Assembly (NCBI RefSeq): GCF_000381265.1
Contig: NZ_KB906260.1
Coordinates: 186,001 to 250,000 of the forward strand
From: Curvibacter lanceolatus ATCC 14669
GTDB taxonomy: Bacteria > Pseudomonadota > Gammaproteobacteria > Burkholderiales > Burkholderiaceae_C
Direction: 5' to 3'
DNA length: 64,000 nt
Of this stretch, positions 17,940 to 30,667 are shown one piece after another. The position numbers were made by a program, and so were the translations under genes. The notes under the pieces are model-generated. The model searched no databases, was not told where the DNA came from, and saw only the letters and a list, made by a program, of their open reading frames with translations. Each line of letters begins with the position of its first letter. Positions within the stretch are counted from its first letter, which is position 1.

Positions 17940-18923
17940 TCAAGCCGTTACACGCACCACCACACGCCCGCGCACCTGCCCGGCCAGCAGATCCGCCGCC
18001 ACGGCGGGGGCCTGGGCCAAGGGGATTTCGCGGGTGAAGGCCTCCAGCAAGGCCGGGTCCAGATCGCGGGCCAGCCGCGCCCAGGCCTGCTGGCGCAGCG
18101 CCAGCGGAGCCATCACGCTGTCGATGCCATACAAGGTGATCCCACGCAGGATGAAGGGCGCCACGGTGGCCGGGAAATCCATGCCCCCGGCCAAGCCGCA
18201 GGCCGCCACCGCACCGCCATAGCGGGTGCCGGCGCAGGCATTGGCCAGGGTGTGGCTGCCCACGGCATCCACCACACCAGCCCAGCGCTCCTTGCCCAGC
18301 GCTTTGCCGGGCGCGGCCAGCTCGGCCCGGTCGATGACCTCGGCCGCACCGATGGATTTCAAATGCTCGGCCTCTTGCGGCCGGCCGGTCGAGGCCACGG
18401 CGCGGTAGCCCAGCCGGGCCAGCAAGGCCAGCGCCACACTGCCCACGCCGCCATTGGCCCCGGTGACCAGGATGTCACCGTCGCCCGGCTGGATGCCGTG
18501 GCGCTCCAGGGCCATCACGCACAGCATGGCGGTGTAGCCCGCGGTGCCGATGGCCATCGCCTGGCGGGCGCTGAAGGCCTCGGGCAGGCGCACCAGCCAG
18601 TCGCCCTTGACCCGGGCCACACCGGCCAGGCCACCCCAGTGGGTTTCGCCCACGCCCCAGCCATTGAGCACCACTTGATCGCCCACTTTCCAGCTGGCAT
18701 GGCTGCTGGCGGTCACGGTGCCCGCGAAATCGATGCCGGGCACCATGGGAAAGCGCCGCACCACCGGCGATTGGCCGGTGATGGCCAGGCCATCCTTGTA
18801 ATTGAGGGTGGACCACGCCACCTGCACGGTCACATCGCCCTCGGGCAGTTGCGCCTCGTCGATGGATTGCAACTGGGCGCGGTAGCCGGCGTCGTCCTTG
18901 GTGATCAGAATGCCTTCGAACAT
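17940..18923 (-). CDS. acuI: acrylyl-CoA reductase family MDR oxidoreductase
   Basis: A 327-residue NADPH-dependent medium-chain reductase. The start [18 protein letters not shown], the [21 protein letters not shown] block and [13 protein letters not shown] (nucleotide-binding loop) match the AcuI/YhdH family, which reduces acryloyl-CoA to propionyl-CoA. No zinc-binding Cys set is seen, as expected for the family. The ATG at 18923 follows GGAGACCCC. It is the last gene after hutG, 99 bases downstream on the same strand; no role in histidine breakdown is known, so co-transcription is only possible. Confidence 0.87.
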   Translation of the reverse strand: MFEGILITKDDAGYRAQLQSIDEAQLPEGDVTVQVAWSTLNYKDGLAITGQSPVVRRFPMVPGIDFAGTVTASSHASWKVGDQVVLNGWGVGETHWGGLAGVARVKGDWLVRLPEAFSARQAMAIGTAGYTAMLCVMALERHGIQPGDGDILVTGANGGVGSVALALLARLGYRAVASTGRPQEAEHLKSIGAAEVIDRAELAAPGKALGKERWAGVVDAVGSHTLANACAGTRYGGAVAACGLAGGMDFPATVAPFILRGITLYGIDSVMAPLALRQQAWARLARDLDPALLEAFTREIPLAQAPAVAADLLAGQVRGRVVVRVTA

Positions 18924-19022
18924 GGGGTCTCCTGGAGGGGTACAAGCGGCGTGGATCATGCCCCAGCTCGCACCAGCCCATCAAGCACCTGGGTTACCCC
19001 ATGCTCTGCCCGAACAACCGGA

Positions 19023-19838
19023 TCAGGCGGCCTCGGCAAAGGCCAACATGGCTTCAATCAATTGCTGCACGGTGGGCTGGATGCGGGCTGCCACCTCGGG
19101 CAGGTAGTCAAAAGGCAATGACTCTTGCATGTAGCTGCACTGGGTCATTTCCAGTTGCACCGCATGGATGTTCTGGGCCGGCTGGCCGTGATGGCGCGTG
19201 ATGTGCCCGCCCTTGAAGCGCCCGTTGAGCACCGCCGTGTGCCCCGGCGCGGCCTGGGCGATGGCCAGCAGGCGCTGCGCCAGCGCCGGGTCGCAGCTGG
19301 CGCCGTCGGCGGTGCCCAGGTTCAGGTCGGGCAGCTTGCCTTCGAAGAAGCGTGGCAGCACCGAGCGGATCGAGTGCGCGTCCCACAACATGGCCACGCC
19401 GTGCGCTGCACGCAAACGCTGCAGCTCGGCCTGCAAACAGGCGTGGTACGGCGCCCACACGGCCTCGCGGCGCTGCGCGATCTCGGCTTCATCAGGGCCC
19501 TGACCATCGGCGTACAGCGGGGTGTCGTCAAAGGTGTCGACCGGGCACAAGCCGGTCACGCTCTGGCCCGGGTAGAGGCTGGCGCCGTCGGATCGGCGAT
19601 TCAGATCGATCACATAGCGCGAATGGGTGGCCACCAGGATCGAGGCCCCCAGCGCGCGGGCAAAGCCATACAGCTGCTCCAGATGCCAGTCGGTGTCGGG
19701 CACCTGCCGGGCTTCGGCCGTCAGCCGCTGGGCCAGTGCGGGCGGCACATAGGTGCCCACATGGGGCATGGAGATCAGCAGCGGGCGCTGCCCCTGGTGC
19801 AGGCGGAAGGCGGGTTGGTCGGTGGTGAAAGCGGTCAT
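19023..19838 (-). CDS. hutG: N-formylglutamate deformylase
   Basis: A 271-residue amidohydrolase that converts N-formylglutamate to glutamate and formate, the last step of the five-step histidine pathway. Family blocks seen are ISMPHVGTYVPP near the N terminus, ATHSRYVIDLNR, and LWDAHSIRSVLPRFFEG in the middle, followed by RFKGGHITRHHG. It belongs with hutF, whose product makes the substrate. It lies 24 bases downstream of hutF, clearly in the same operon. Confidence 0.96.
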   Translation of the reverse strand: MTAFTTDQPAFRLHQGQRPLLISMPHVGTYVPPALAQRLTAEARQVPDTDWHLEQLYGFARALGASILVATHSRYVIDLNRRSDGASLYPGQSVTGLCPVDTFDDTPLYADGQGPDEAEIAQRREAVWAPYHACLQAELQRLRAAHGVAMLWDAHSIRSVLPRFFEGKLPDLNLGTADGASCDPALAQRLLAIAQAAPGHTAVLNGRFKGGHITRHHGQPAQNIHAVQLEMTQCSYMQESLPFDYLPEVAARIQPTVQQLIEAMLAFAEAA

Positions 19839-19862
19839 GGGGAGGGCCTCGGAAAGGGAATG

Positions 19863-21278
<1,416 letters not shown>

Positions 21279-21298
21279 GCAGGCTCTCTCAAGTCAAA

Positions 21299-22531
21299 TC
21301 AGGGGGTCTGCGTGATGCGCCCCTGGCGCACCACGGTGGGCCGGGGGCGCTGGCCCAGCCAGTAGGCCAACTCGGCCACCTCGCCCACGGGCCACAGCAC
21401 CCAGTTGGCGGGGCGCCCCGGCCCGAGCTGGCCGTGGCTGTCCTGCAGGCCCAGCGCCTGGGCGGCGTGGCGGGTCACCCCGGCCAGGGCCTCGGGCACG
21501 GTCAGGCGAAACAGCGTGCAGGCCATGTTGACCATCAGCAGCAGGCTCAGGGCCGGCGAGGTGCCCGGGTTGTGGTCGGTGGACACGGCCATGGGCACGC
21601 CGGCCTCGCGCAAGGCCTGGATGGGCGGCACCTGGGTGTCGCGCAAGGTGTAGAAGGCTCCGGGCAGCAGCACGGCCACCGTGCCCGAACGGCGCATGGC
21701 GGCGATGCCTTCGGCCGACAGGTGCTCGATGTGGTCGCACGACAGCGCGCCATAGCGCGCCGCCAGCGCCGCCCCGCCCATGTCGGACAGTTGCTCGGCA
21801 TGCAGCTTCACCGGCAGGCCCAGGGCCTGCGCGGCCTGAAACACCTGCTCGGTCTCGGCCAGCGAGAACGCGATGCGCTCGCAGAACACATCCACCGCAT
21901 CCACCAGGCCCTCGGCCGCCAGGGCGGGCAGCATCTCGCGGCACACCAGGTCAACGTAGTCGGCGCTGCGCCCCGCGTACTCGGGCGGCAGCGCGTGGGC
22001 ACCCAAAAAGGTGGTGCGCACGGTGAGGCCATGCAGCTCGCCCAGGCGCCGCGCCACACGCAACTGCTTGCGCTCGTGCGCCAGGCTCAGGCCATAGCCT
22101 GATTTGATCTCGATGGCACAGACGCCTTCGGCCAGCAGGCTTTGCAGGCGGGCGCTGGCACTGGCCAGCAGCTCGTCCTCGCTGGCCTCGCGGGTGGCCC
22201 GCACGCTGGAGACGATACCGCCGCCGGCGCGGGCCACCTCTTCGTAGCTGGCACCGGCCAAGCGCAGCGCGAATTCATTCGCCCGCTGGCCGCCGTACAC
22301 CAGGTGGGTGTGGCAGTCGATCAGGCCGGGCGTGAGCCAGCAGCCCCCGGCGTCGTGCCGGGGCGTGGCGGGCGGCAGCACCGCGTCGGCCAGACGCCCG
22401 ACCCAGGCGATCTGCCCCCCCTGCACCAGCAGGGCATCGCTGTCGGGCGGGCTGTCGACCGTCAGCGCACCGGGCGCCACCCGCAGGTTGAACCACAAAC
22501 CATCGGCACTGGCGTGCACAGAACCCCGCAT
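21299..22531 (-). CDS. hutI: imidazolonepropionase
   Basis: A 410-residue amidohydrolase that opens imidazolonepropionate to formiminoglutamate. Metal ligands are in [14 protein letters not shown], and the EIKSGYGL block and [10 protein letters not shown] are typical of HutI. The ATG at 22531 has an ideal ribosome site CAGGAGGT that lies within the last codons of hutD; the hutD stop is two bases before the ATG. The longer open frame upstream overlaps hutD and is not used. Confidence 0.97.
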   Translation of the reverse strand: MRGSVHASADGLWFNLRVAPGALTVDSPPDSDALLVQGGQIAWVGRLADAVLPPATPRHDAGGCWLTPGLIDCHTHLVYGGQRANEFALRLAGASYEEVARAGGGIVSSVRATREASEDELLASASARLQSLLAEGVCAIEIKSGYGLSLAHERKQLRVARRLGELHGLTVRTTFLGAHALPPEYAGRSADYVDLVCREMLPALAAEGLVDAVDVFCERIAFSLAETEQVFQAAQALGLPVKLHAEQLSDMGGAALAARYGALSCDHIEHLSAEGIAAMRRSGTVAVLLPGAFYTLRDTQVPPIQALREAGVPMAVSTDHNPGTSPALSLLLMVNMACTLFRLTVPEALAGVTRHAAQALGLQDSHGQLGPGRPANWVLWPVGEVAELAYWLGQRPRPTVVRQGRITQTP

Positions 22532-22533
22532 GG

Positions 22534-23145
22534 TCAAACCTCCTGTATCAACACCGCGATCAGCGCGGCCTGCGGCCCGTCGGCCGTCAGCCGCCAGGGG
22601 CCGAAGCGCCCTGCCCCAGCCTCCCACCACAGGCCCTGGTCGGGTGCCAGCGCCACGGTTTCAGCGCCACACAGCTGCCAAGCTCCCTGCAGGCTCATCA
22701 GCAGGCCGGCCGGCGACGAGGGCAAGGCCTGCCCCACATCACCGTACAACACGCTGACCGAGGCCCGGCAGCGCTCGCGCCGCGTCATCACATTGAAATC
22801 GTCGCAGGGGCCGCCCAGCAGGCGGCTGTCGATGGCGACCTCGCCGGCAAAGGCAAAGGGCTGCCACGGTGTGGCCAGGCGGTGCGCCACGGCGCCATCG
22901 CTCGAGCTGAGCTGCACGCCAGCCCCTTCGAGCAGCGTGATCACGCGGTCCACCCCTTCGAAGCGGGAGAACGGCCCGTCGCTGGCGATGTGGGCAATGC
23001 TGACCCGCCAGTCAAAGGCGTCCAGCCCCGCGCCCGGCGGCTGGCAGACGATCTCACGCGTCACGCCGCCGCCGTTCTTCCAGGGCATGGCCTGGAGCGA
23101 GCGGCGGTCGAAGCGATGCAGATCTGAAGAGGCGTCTGGGTTCAT
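22534..23145 (-). CDS. hutD: HutD-family cupin protein
   Basis: A 203-residue cytoplasmic protein of the HutD/Ves family, a bicupin fold. The N-terminal [19 protein letters not shown] and [20 protein letters not shown] are the family signature. Work in Pseudomonas suggests HutD tempers hut expression or pathway flux, but its biochemistry is not settled. Its start overlaps the stop of the upstream transporter ATPase gene (ATGA), tying it to that operon. Confidence 0.95.
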   Translation of the reverse strand: MNPDASSDLHRFDRRSLQAMPWKNGGGVTREIVCQPPGAGLDAFDWRVSIAHIASDGPFSRFEGVDRVITLLEGAGVQLSSSDGAVAHRLATPWQPFAFAGEVAIDSRLLGGPCDDFNVMTRRERCRASVSVLYGDVGQALPSSPAGLLMSLQGAWQLCGAETVALAPDQGLWWEAGAGRFGPWRLTADGPQAALIAVLIQEV

Positions 23146-23939
23146 GAGCGGCTCAGCACGGCATGCAAAAACTGCCGGGTGCGTTCCTGCCGCGGGGCCC
23201 CGAACACGGTGGCCGGGTCGCCGGCCTCGACGATGCCGCCGCCATCCATGACCACCACCACATCGGCCACCTCGCGGGCAAAGCCCATCTCGTGGGTGAC
23301 CACCATCATGGTCATGCCTTCGCTGGCCAGCAGCTTCATGACCTGCAGCACCTCGCCCACCAGCTCGGGGTCGAGGGCCGAGGTGGGCTCGTCGAACAGC
23401 ATCACCTTGGGTCGCATGGCCAGGGCACGGGCAATCGCCACGCGCTGTTTCTGGCCGCCCGACAGGCTGGCCGGCATGGCGTCGGCCTTGGCCGACAGGC
23501 CCACCTTCTGCAGCAGCTCACGCGCCTCGGCCTCGGCCTGGGAGGCGCTCAGGCCGCGCAGCATGCGCGGGCCCAGGGTGACGTTGCCCAGCACCGACAG
23601 GTGCGGGAACAGGTTGAACGACTGGAACACCATGCCCACCTCGGTGCGCAGGGCATTCAGCTCGCGCTCGGCCAGCATCTGGCCCTCACGCACCAGGGTG
23701 TGGCCCACGATCTCGACGCTGCCCTGCTCGGGCTGCTCCAGCCCGTTGCAGCAGCGCAAAAAGGTGCTCTTGCCCGAGCCGCTGGGCCCGATCACCACCA
23801 CCACCTGCGAGGGCTGCACCTCGAAGTCGATGCCTTTCAGCACCACGTGGTCGCCGTAGCGCTTGCCCAGGCCGCGGATGCGAAGGATGGGTTCTTGGCC
23901 CTGGGTCTGGGCCGGTGTCTGTTGCAGGGTCTGGCTCAT
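23142..23939 (-). CDS. polar amino acid ABC transporter, ATPase (GlnQ/HisP class)
   Basis: A 265-residue cytoplasmic ATPase. Walker A is [18 protein letters not shown], the Q loop region is [16 protein letters not shown], the signature LSGGQKQR, Walker [15 protein letters not shown] and the switch His is in THEMGFA, all typical for amino acid importers. An N-terminal tail of about 17 residues is rich in Gln. Genes for the permease and the binding protein precede it, and hutD overlaps its end. Histidine is the likely substrate, by context only. Confidence 0.95.
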   Translation of the reverse strand: MSQTLQQTPAQTQGQEPILRIRGLGKRYGDHVVLKGIDFEVQPSQVVVVIGPSGSGKSTFLRCCNGLEQPEQGSVEIVGHTLVREGQMLAERELNALRTEVGMVFQSFNLFPHLSVLGNVTLGPRMLRGLSASQAEAEARELLQKVGLSAKADAMPASLSGGQKQRVAIARALAMRPKVMLFDEPTSALDPELVGEVLQVMKLLASEGMTMMVVTHEMGFAREVADVVVVMDGGGIVEAGDPATVFGAPRQERTRQFLHAVLSRS

Positions 23940-24604
23940 TGCACCATGCCTCCGGCGCGCAGGCGCTGTTCGATGTGCCGCAGGGCCAGGGTGGTCAGCC
24001 CCGTGAGCACGAAATACACCGCCGCGATCGCGAGATACACCTCCAGCGACCGGTACGACACGCTGATGATCTTCTGCCCCTCGTGCATCACGTCGTGGAT
24101 GGTCAACAGCGACACCAGGGCCGAGTTCTTGATCAGGGCAATGAACTCATTGCCCAGGGGCGGGATCATGCGCACCACGGCCTGCGGCAGGATCACGCTG
24201 CGCATGGCCTGGCTGTAGGACATGCCCATGGAGCGGGCAGCCTCCATCTGGCCACGGTCCACCGACTGGATGGCCCCGCGCACGATCTCCGACACATAGG
24301 CGCCCGAGTAGATGCCCATGCCCAGCACGCCGCACACAAAGGCCGGCAGCAGCAGCCCGAAATGCGGCAGGCCGAAGAACAGGATGAACAGCTGCACCAG
24401 CAGCGGCGTGCCGCGGATCAGCGCCACATAGGCCGTGCACAGGCCGTAGACCAGCGGGTTGCCGCGTCGCAGGCGGCCCAGGCCGGCCAGCAGGCCCAGC
24501 ACGCAGCCCAGCAGCAGGGCACAGGCGGTGATCTGCACCGTGACGGCTGCGCCGTTGAGCAGATCGCGCCAGCCGGCCCAGACGGGGGAGAAATCGAAGT
24601 CCAT
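23936..24604 (-). CDS. polar amino acid ABC transporter, permease
   Basis: A 222-residue inner-membrane permease of the HEQRo class with about five hydrophobic segments. The coupling region [22 protein letters not shown], preceded by [11 protein letters not shown], and the C-terminal IGNEFI-like segment [14 protein letters not shown] are diagnostic. It overlaps the ATPase gene by four bases (ATGA). A single permease gene suggests a homodimeric channel. Probable role: histidine uptake together with the flanking subunits. Confidence 0.95.
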   Translation of the reverse strand: MDFDFSPVWAGWRDLLNGAAVTVQITACALLLGCVLGLLAGLGRLRRGNPLVYGLCTAYVALIRGTPLLVQLFILFFGLPHFGLLLPAFVCGVLGMGIYSGAYVSEIVRGAIQSVDRGQMEAARSMGMSYSQAMRSVILPQAVVRMIPPLGNEFIALIKNSALVSLLTIHDVMHEGQKIISVSYRSLEVYLAIAAVYFVLTGLTTLALRHIEQRLRAGGMVQ

Positions 24605-24641
24605 GGGGTGGAGTGCCTTCAGTCAGGGAGCGCTCAGCCCC

Positions 24642-25388
24642 TCATTTGCCGGCCGGAAACCACTTGGCCACCAGGCGCGCATGGCTGCCGTCGGCCTTGA
24701 GCTTGGCCAGCGCGGCGTTGACGGCACGGGTCAGCTCCGGCGTGTCCTTGCGCAGGGCCATGCCGTACTCCTCGGTGGTCAGCTGGGGCTCCAGCACCTG
24801 CAGACCCGGGCGGGTGCGCATGTACTGGAAGGCCGCGGGCTTGCCGGTGACCAGGGCGTCGGCGCGGCCGATGTCCACCAGGTTGAACATCTCCTGGTTC
24901 TTCTCGACCTCGACCAGCTGCACCTGCGGGAAGGCCTGCTTCACAAAGGCCACCGACTTGGTGCCCACCTGCACCGACACCTTCTTGCCGTTGAGGTCGA
25001 TGGGGGCCTTCATCGCGCTGCCCGCCTTGACCATGGTGACCAGGCCACCGGCAAAGTAGGGTTCGCTGAAATCGACCACCTTCTTGCGCTCGTCGGTGAT
25101 GTAGATGGCCGACACGGCCATGTCGAAGCGCTTGGAGATCAGGCCGGGGATCAGGCCCTTGAAGTCGATGTCCACCCACTCGACCTTCTTGCCCATGGCG
25201 GCGGCCACCGCCTCCACCAGCTCGACATCGAAGCCGGTGCGCTTGCCGTTGTCCACGTACTCCATGGGCGGGAAGGTGGCGTCGGTGGCCACGTGCAGCA
25301 CATCAGACTGGGCGCTGGCGGCGCCGTGCAGGCCGGCAAAGCTGCTGAGGGCCAGGGTGGCGAGGAGGAGTTGGCGGCGGAAGTTCAT
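24642..25388 (-). CDS. polar amino acid ABC transporter, periplasmic binding protein
   Basis: A 248-residue SBP_bac_3 family protein. It has a Sec signal peptide (MNFRRQLLLATLALSS, cleavage after ASA at about residue 26). The mature start VLHVATDATFPPMEYVDNG, then GFDVELVEAVAAAMG, is the classic pattern for ligands with an alpha-amino acid group. The ATG at 25388 is taken over the upstream in-frame start because it begins the signal peptide and is preceded by a plausible AGGA-like site. It is first of the transporter genes, 96 bases after the IclR gene. Confidence 0.94.
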   Translation of the reverse strand: MNFRRQLLLATLALSSFAGLHGAASAQSDVLHVATDATFPPMEYVDNGKRTGFDVELVEAVAAAMGKKVEWVDIDFKGLIPGLISKRFDMAVSAIYITDERKKVVDFSEPYFAGGLVTMVKAGSAMKAPIDLNGKKVSVQVGTKSVAFVKQAFPQVQLVEVEKNQEMFNLVDIGRADALVTGKPAAFQYMRTRPGLQVLEPQLTTEEYGMALRKDTPELTRAVNAALAKLKADGSHARLVAKWFPAGK

Positions 25389-25484
25389 GGGGCAGGTCCT
25401 GTCAGGTTGGAGGGATGCAACGGGGGGAGACAAAAGGGAAGACAACGGGGAGATTCAGCGCAAGCGGGCCTTCAAGGTGCCGTT

Positions 25485-26225
25485 TCACGGGCCCTGCAGC
25501 GCGCGGGCAATGCGCGCTGCGGTGACCAGGGTCATGTGCACAAAGGCGGCCTCGCGGCCATCGATACGCAAGGTCGGTGCCATCAGGGTGATGGCACCGT
25601 GCAGCTGACGCTGGCCATCGAGCAGGGGCGCACTCACGCCCCAGACACCGGCATCGACTTCGCCGGCGGTGATGGCATGGCCGCGCTCGCGGATGAGCGC
25701 CAGCTCACTGCGCCGGGCCGCTTGCTCGGTGGCGCCGAGGTTCAACCGCTCCAGGGCCGCTTCGCGCTGGGCCTCGGGCAGGTGGGCCAGCAGGCACTTG
25801 GCGCTGGCCCCGTCGCGCAGCGGCACGCTGCGCCCCTTGTCGAAGGAGCAGCGCAGCGACTGCACGCTGTCCACCATTTCGAGGCACACCGCACGCTCAT
25901 TGAGCACCGCCACCAGGGCCACGCTCTCGCTGCTGAGGCGGGCCAGGGCCTGCAGATCGGCCCGGGCGCACTGCACCAGGCGCGAGTTGGCGTCAAAGCC
26001 GCAGGCCAGCTCGACGCTGGCGGGGCCCGGGCCGTAGCGCCCGTCCACCTCCATGACAAAACCCCAGCGCCGCAAGGTGGCGATCTGGCGGTACAGCGTG
26101 CTCTTGGCCAGCCCCGTGGCGGCGCTCAGCTCCAGCGCGCTCATGGGCTCGCGGTGCTGCGCCAGCACCGACAGCACCTGCAGGGCGCGGTCGGTGGCGG
26201 GGGTGGTGTCAGATCCGGCGGTCAT
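25485..26225 (-). CDS. IclR-family transcriptional regulator
   Basis: A 246-residue regulator. An N-terminal winged helix-turn-helix (about 10-70, with LSAATGLAKSTLYRQIATLRRW) is followed by the IclR effector-binding domain (about 75-246). IclR proteins bind small acids and act as repressors or activators. It is upstream of, and codirectional with, the amino acid transporter and hutD-hutI-hutF-hutG. A promoter with a perfect inverted repeat lies just upstream, so autoregulation and control of the downstream genes are plausible. The ligand may be a histidine-pathway intermediate; that is inference. Start at 26225 gives normal family length. Confidence 0.92.
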   Translation of the reverse strand: MTAGSDTTPATDRALQVLSVLAQHREPMSALELSAATGLAKSTLYRQIATLRRWGFVMEVDGRYGPGPASVELACGFDANSRLVQCARADLQALARLSSESVALVAVLNERAVCLEMVDSVQSLRCSFDKGRSVPLRDGASAKCLLAHLPEAQREAALERLNLGATEQAARRSELALIRERGHAITAGEVDAGVWGVSAPLLDGQRQLHGAITLMAPTLRIDGREAAFVHMTLVTAARIARALQGP

Positions 26226-26262
26226 GGGAATGAGGTGAGCGCTGAAGCGTTGATTGCCTTGC

Positions 26263-26291
26263 AGTATCTGGCGCCATGACTTGAGCGCCAA
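26263..26291 (-). promoter_or_regulatory. candidate sigma-70 promoter of the IclR gene
   Basis: On the minus strand TTGGCG (26286-26291) and GATACT (26263-26268) are separated by exactly 17 bases. Each box matches four of six consensus bases. It predicts a leader of about 30 bases before the ATG at 26225. Confidence 0.4.
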
Positions 26292-26293
26292 GC

Positions 26294-26320
26294 CCCCATT
26301 CCCAGGCTGTGGGAATGGGG
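26294..26320. promoter_or_regulatory. 11-bp inverted repeat, candidate IclR operator
   Basis: CCCCATTCCCA (26294-26304) and TGGGAATGGGG (26310-26320) form a perfect inverted repeat with a 5-base centre. It lies two bases upstream of the candidate -35 box. The half-site TGGGAATG recurs at 26225-26232, over the start codon. No T run follows, so it does not look like a terminator for hutU. Confidence 0.5.
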
Positions 26321-26365
26321 CCAGCTTTTGAAGTACCCGCCTCCTCCAGTGCCTCAGCCCTTCAC

Positions 26366-28099
<1,734 letters not shown>

Positions 28100-28148
28100 G
28101 GTCAACACTCCAGAAAAGACGGTGCACAGAAAGAAGGATGGGATCGGC

Positions 28149-29738
28149 TCAGAGGGCGGTGGCCTGCTCGCTGGGCCAGACGCGCTTCAGGCAGGCCGGC
28201 CAATCGGTCTGGCGGGCCCACCCGCGCATGGCTTCGATGTCGGGGGCCAGAAAGCGGTCTTGCTCCAGAAAGGCCACGCGCTGGCGGATGCCGGCCATCA
28301 GGCCCTCCACCGCGGGCGAGCTCTTCAGCGGGCGCTGGAAATCCAGCCCCTGGGCGGCGGCCATGGCCTCGATGCCCACCACCACCGCGGTGTTGTTCAC
28401 CATCTCGGCCAGACGGCGCGCGCCGAAGGTGGCCATGGAGACATGGTCTTCCTGGTTGGCCGAGGTGGGCAGGCTGTCGACACTGGCCGGGTGGGCCAGC
28501 GACTTGTTTTCCGAGGCCAGCGCCGCGGCCGTGACCTGGGCGATCATGAAGCCCGAATTGACGCCGCTGTCGCGGATCAGAAAGGCCGGCAGGCCCGACA
28601 GGCCGGTGTCCAGCAGCAAGGCCATGCGGCGCTCCGAGATGGCGCCGATCTCGGCCACCGCCAGCGCGATGATGTCGGCCGCAAAGGCCACCGGCTCGGC
28701 GTGGAAGTTGCCGCCCGAGATCACATCGCCGTTGTCGAACACCAGCGGGTTGTCCGAGGCGGCATTGGCCTCGGTCTGCAGCACGCGGGCGGCATGTTGC
28801 AGGTTGTCCAGGCAGGCGCCCATCACCTGGGGCACGCAGCGGATCGAATACGGGTCTTGCACCCGGCCGCAGTGCTCGTGCGAATGCACGATGTCGCTGC
28901 CCTCCAGCAACTCGCGCAGGGCCGCAGCCACCGCGATCTGCCCGGGCTGACCCCGGGCGGCATGGATGCGCGCATCCAGCGGCTTGACCGAGCCCTTGAT
29001 GGCCTCCAGCGACAGGGCCCCCGCCGCCAGGCCGGCGGCCAACACCTCTTCGGCGCCAAACAGGCCGGCCAAGGCCAGCGCCGTGGACACCTGGGTGCCG
29101 TTGAGCAGCGCCAGACCCTCTTTGGGGCCCAGCACAAAGGGTTGCAGGCCGATGCGCGCCAGGGCCTGGGCACCGCCCAGGCGCCCGCCCTCGGGCAGCA
29201 GCACCTCGCCCTCACCGATCAGCACGCAGGCCAGGTGGGCCAGCGGGGCCAGGTCGCCCGAGGCGCCCACCGAGCCCTTGGCCGGGATCACCGGCAACAG
29301 ATCGGCATTGGCCAGCGCCAGCAGCGCGTCCACCAGTTCGGGCCGCACGCCGGAGTGCCCCCGCGCCAGGCTGACCGCCTTGGAGGCCAGCACCATGCGC
29401 ACCACCGGCGCAGGCAGGGGCTCACCCGTGCCCACGCTGTGCGACAGCACCAGGTTGCGCTGCAGCTCGGCCAGGCGTTCGTGGGCAATGCGCGTGCTGG
29501 CCAGCTTGCCAAAGCCGGTGTTGATGCCGTAGACCACCTGGTCTTCATCGACGATGCGCTGCACACAGCGCTGGGCCGCCAGCAGGCCGGCGCGCGCCGA
29601 TTCGTGCAGGCGCAGCGTCAGGCCGCCGGCCGCGATGCGGCGCCACTGGGCCAGGCTCACCTGGCCGGGCTCCAGCAGCAGCTCGGCGGCGGTGGATGCA
29701 GAGGTGGGTGCCGGGGTGGGTGCTGTGTTTGATGTCAT
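28149..29738 (-). CDS. hutH: histidine ammonia-lyase
   Basis: A 529-residue enzyme that deaminates histidine to urocanate, the committing step. The prosthetic MIO group would form from Ala-Ser-Gly in [27 protein letters not shown] and the C-terminal [13 protein letters not shown] block are also conserved. An N-terminal Ala/Pro/Thr-rich tail of about 18 residues is extra. ATG at 29738 is preferred (AGG nine bases upstream); ATG at 29747 is possible. The candidate HutC operator ends 11 bases before the start. It is followed by hutU and preceded by hutC, 66 bases away. Confidence 0.95.
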   Translation of the reverse strand: MTSNTAPTPAPTSASTAAELLLEPGQVSLAQWRRIAAGGLTLRLHESARAGLLAAQRCVQRIVDEDQVVYGINTGFGKLASTRIAHERLAELQRNLVLSHSVGTGEPLPAPVVRMVLASKAVSLARGHSGVRPELVDALLALANADLLPVIPAKGSVGASGDLAPLAHLACVLIGEGEVLLPEGGRLGGAQALARIGLQPFVLGPKEGLALLNGTQVSTALALAGLFGAEEVLAAGLAAGALSLEAIKGSVKPLDARIHAARGQPGQIAVAAALRELLEGSDIVHSHEHCGRVQDPYSIRCVPQVMGACLDNLQHAARVLQTEANAASDNPLVFDNGDVISGGNFHAEPVAFAADIIALAVAEIGAISERRMALLLDTGLSGLPAFLIRDSGVNSGFMIAQVTAAALASENKSLAHPASVDSLPTSANQEDHVSMATFGARRLAEMVNNTAVVVGIEAMAAAQGLDFQRPLKSSPAVEGLMAGIRQRVAFLEQDRFLAPDIEAMRGWARQTDWPACLKRVWPSEQATAL

Positions 29739-29749
29739 GTTGACCATCC

Positions 29750-29759
29750 TGTCTATACA
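29750..29759. promoter_or_regulatory. HutC operator candidate 1 (hutC-hutH gap)
   Basis: TGTCTATACA, a near-palindrome close to the TGTATATACA-like sites known for HutC-type repressors. The same ten bases occur at 33351 and 33469 and, on my reading, nowhere else in the window. It overlaps the candidate -10 box of hutH. Confidence 0.7.
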
Positions 29760-29780
29760 AGTTGCCATAAACGAAAACAA
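29752..29780 (-). promoter_or_regulatory. candidate promoter in the hutC-hutH gap
   Basis: On the minus strand TTGTTT (29775-29780) and TATAGA (29752-29757) are 17 bases apart. The -10 box lies inside the operator, so HutC binding would block it. Transcription would start only about seven bases before the hutH ATG, too short for a normal ribosome site, so either the mRNA is nearly leaderless or hutH is mainly read from upstream. Confidence 0.35.
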
Positions 29781-29804
29781 GGCCGTCTGCAAAGCGCAAC
29801 CGGC

Positions 29805-30626
29805 TCAGCCGAAGACGGGGTTGCCGTCGGCCCTGAAACGGCTGCCCAGGCGGTAGCGCGAGGCCGGGTGCAGGCAGCGCACCACCGTCACCGGCACGCC
29901 GCGCGTCCAGGTGCGGCGGGTCAGCAGCAGGCAGGGCTGGGTCGGCACCATGGCCAGGCGCTCGGCCTGCTCAGCCGTGGGCAGCACGGCGTCCACCACG
30001 TGCTCGACCTGGTCGAAGGGCACGTTGCGCACCAGGTACTCGGAGGGCTGCTGCAGGCTGAAATCCTGCGCGCCGAAGTCGGGCACCACGCGGGGGTTGA
30101 CGTAGCGGTCTTCCAGCTGCACGGGCACGCCGTCTTCCAGGTGCACGCAAACCGAGTGAAAGACCGAATCGCCCAGGCGCAGGTCAAGGGAGGCTGCCAC
30201 CTCCAGCGAGGCGGAGATGCGCTCCACCACCAGCACCTCGCAGCGGTAGTCGTGACCACGCTGGCGGATCTCGCTGGCCAGGTTGGCGATCTGCAGCAGC
30301 GTGGATTGGGGCTTTTCCTCGGCCACGAAACTGCCCACCCCGGCTACACGCACCACCCTGCCCTGCTCGGTCAGCTCGCGCAAGGCGCGGTTGACGGTCA
30401 TGCGCGAGATGCCGAACTGGGCCACCAGCTCGTGCTCGGACGGCAGGCGGTGGCCCGGCGGCCAGGAGCCGTCCTGGATCTTGCGCGAGATGTGGTCCTT
30501 GATCTGCTGGTACAGCGCCAGCGCCGGCGGCATGGGCGAGGTGGACGCAGTCAGCGGCACGGCGGCCACCGAGGGGGACGGCAGATGGGACGAAGCCTTG
30601 CGGCGGCTGGCGGGCGTGGGTGACAT
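29805..30626 (-). CDS. hutC: histidine utilisation repressor, GntR family
   Basis: A 273-residue repressor. After a Ser/Pro/Ala-rich N-terminal extension of about 34 residues comes the GntR winged helix (about 35-103: LYQQIKDHISRKIQDGSW, RLPSEHELVAQFGISRMTV). A UTRA ligand domain (about 120-265) follows, with RDE-type urocanate-pocket features such as the C-terminal LHPASRYRLGSRF. In relatives urocanate releases HutC from DNA. It lies 41 bases after the transporter ATPase gene and 66 before hutH. No operator is seen directly upstream, so autoregulation would act through the sites before the transporter operon. Confidence 0.95.
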   Translation of the reverse strand: MSPTPASRRKASSHLPSPSVAAVPLTASTSPMPPALALYQQIKDHISRKIQDGSWPPGHRLPSEHELVAQFGISRMTVNRALRELTEQGRVVRVAGVGSFVAEEKPQSTLLQIANLASEIRQRGHDYRCEVLVVERISASLEVAASLDLRLGDSVFHSVCVHLEDGVPVQLEDRYVNPRVVPDFGAQDFSLQQPSEYLVRNVPFDQVEHVVDAVLPTAEQAERLAMVPTQPCLLLTRRTWTRGVPVTVVRCLHPASRYRLGSRFRADGNPVFG

Positions 30627-30667
30627 GGGGCGCTATCGTAGTGGGCCAGGACCGTGGGCGCTGAGCC

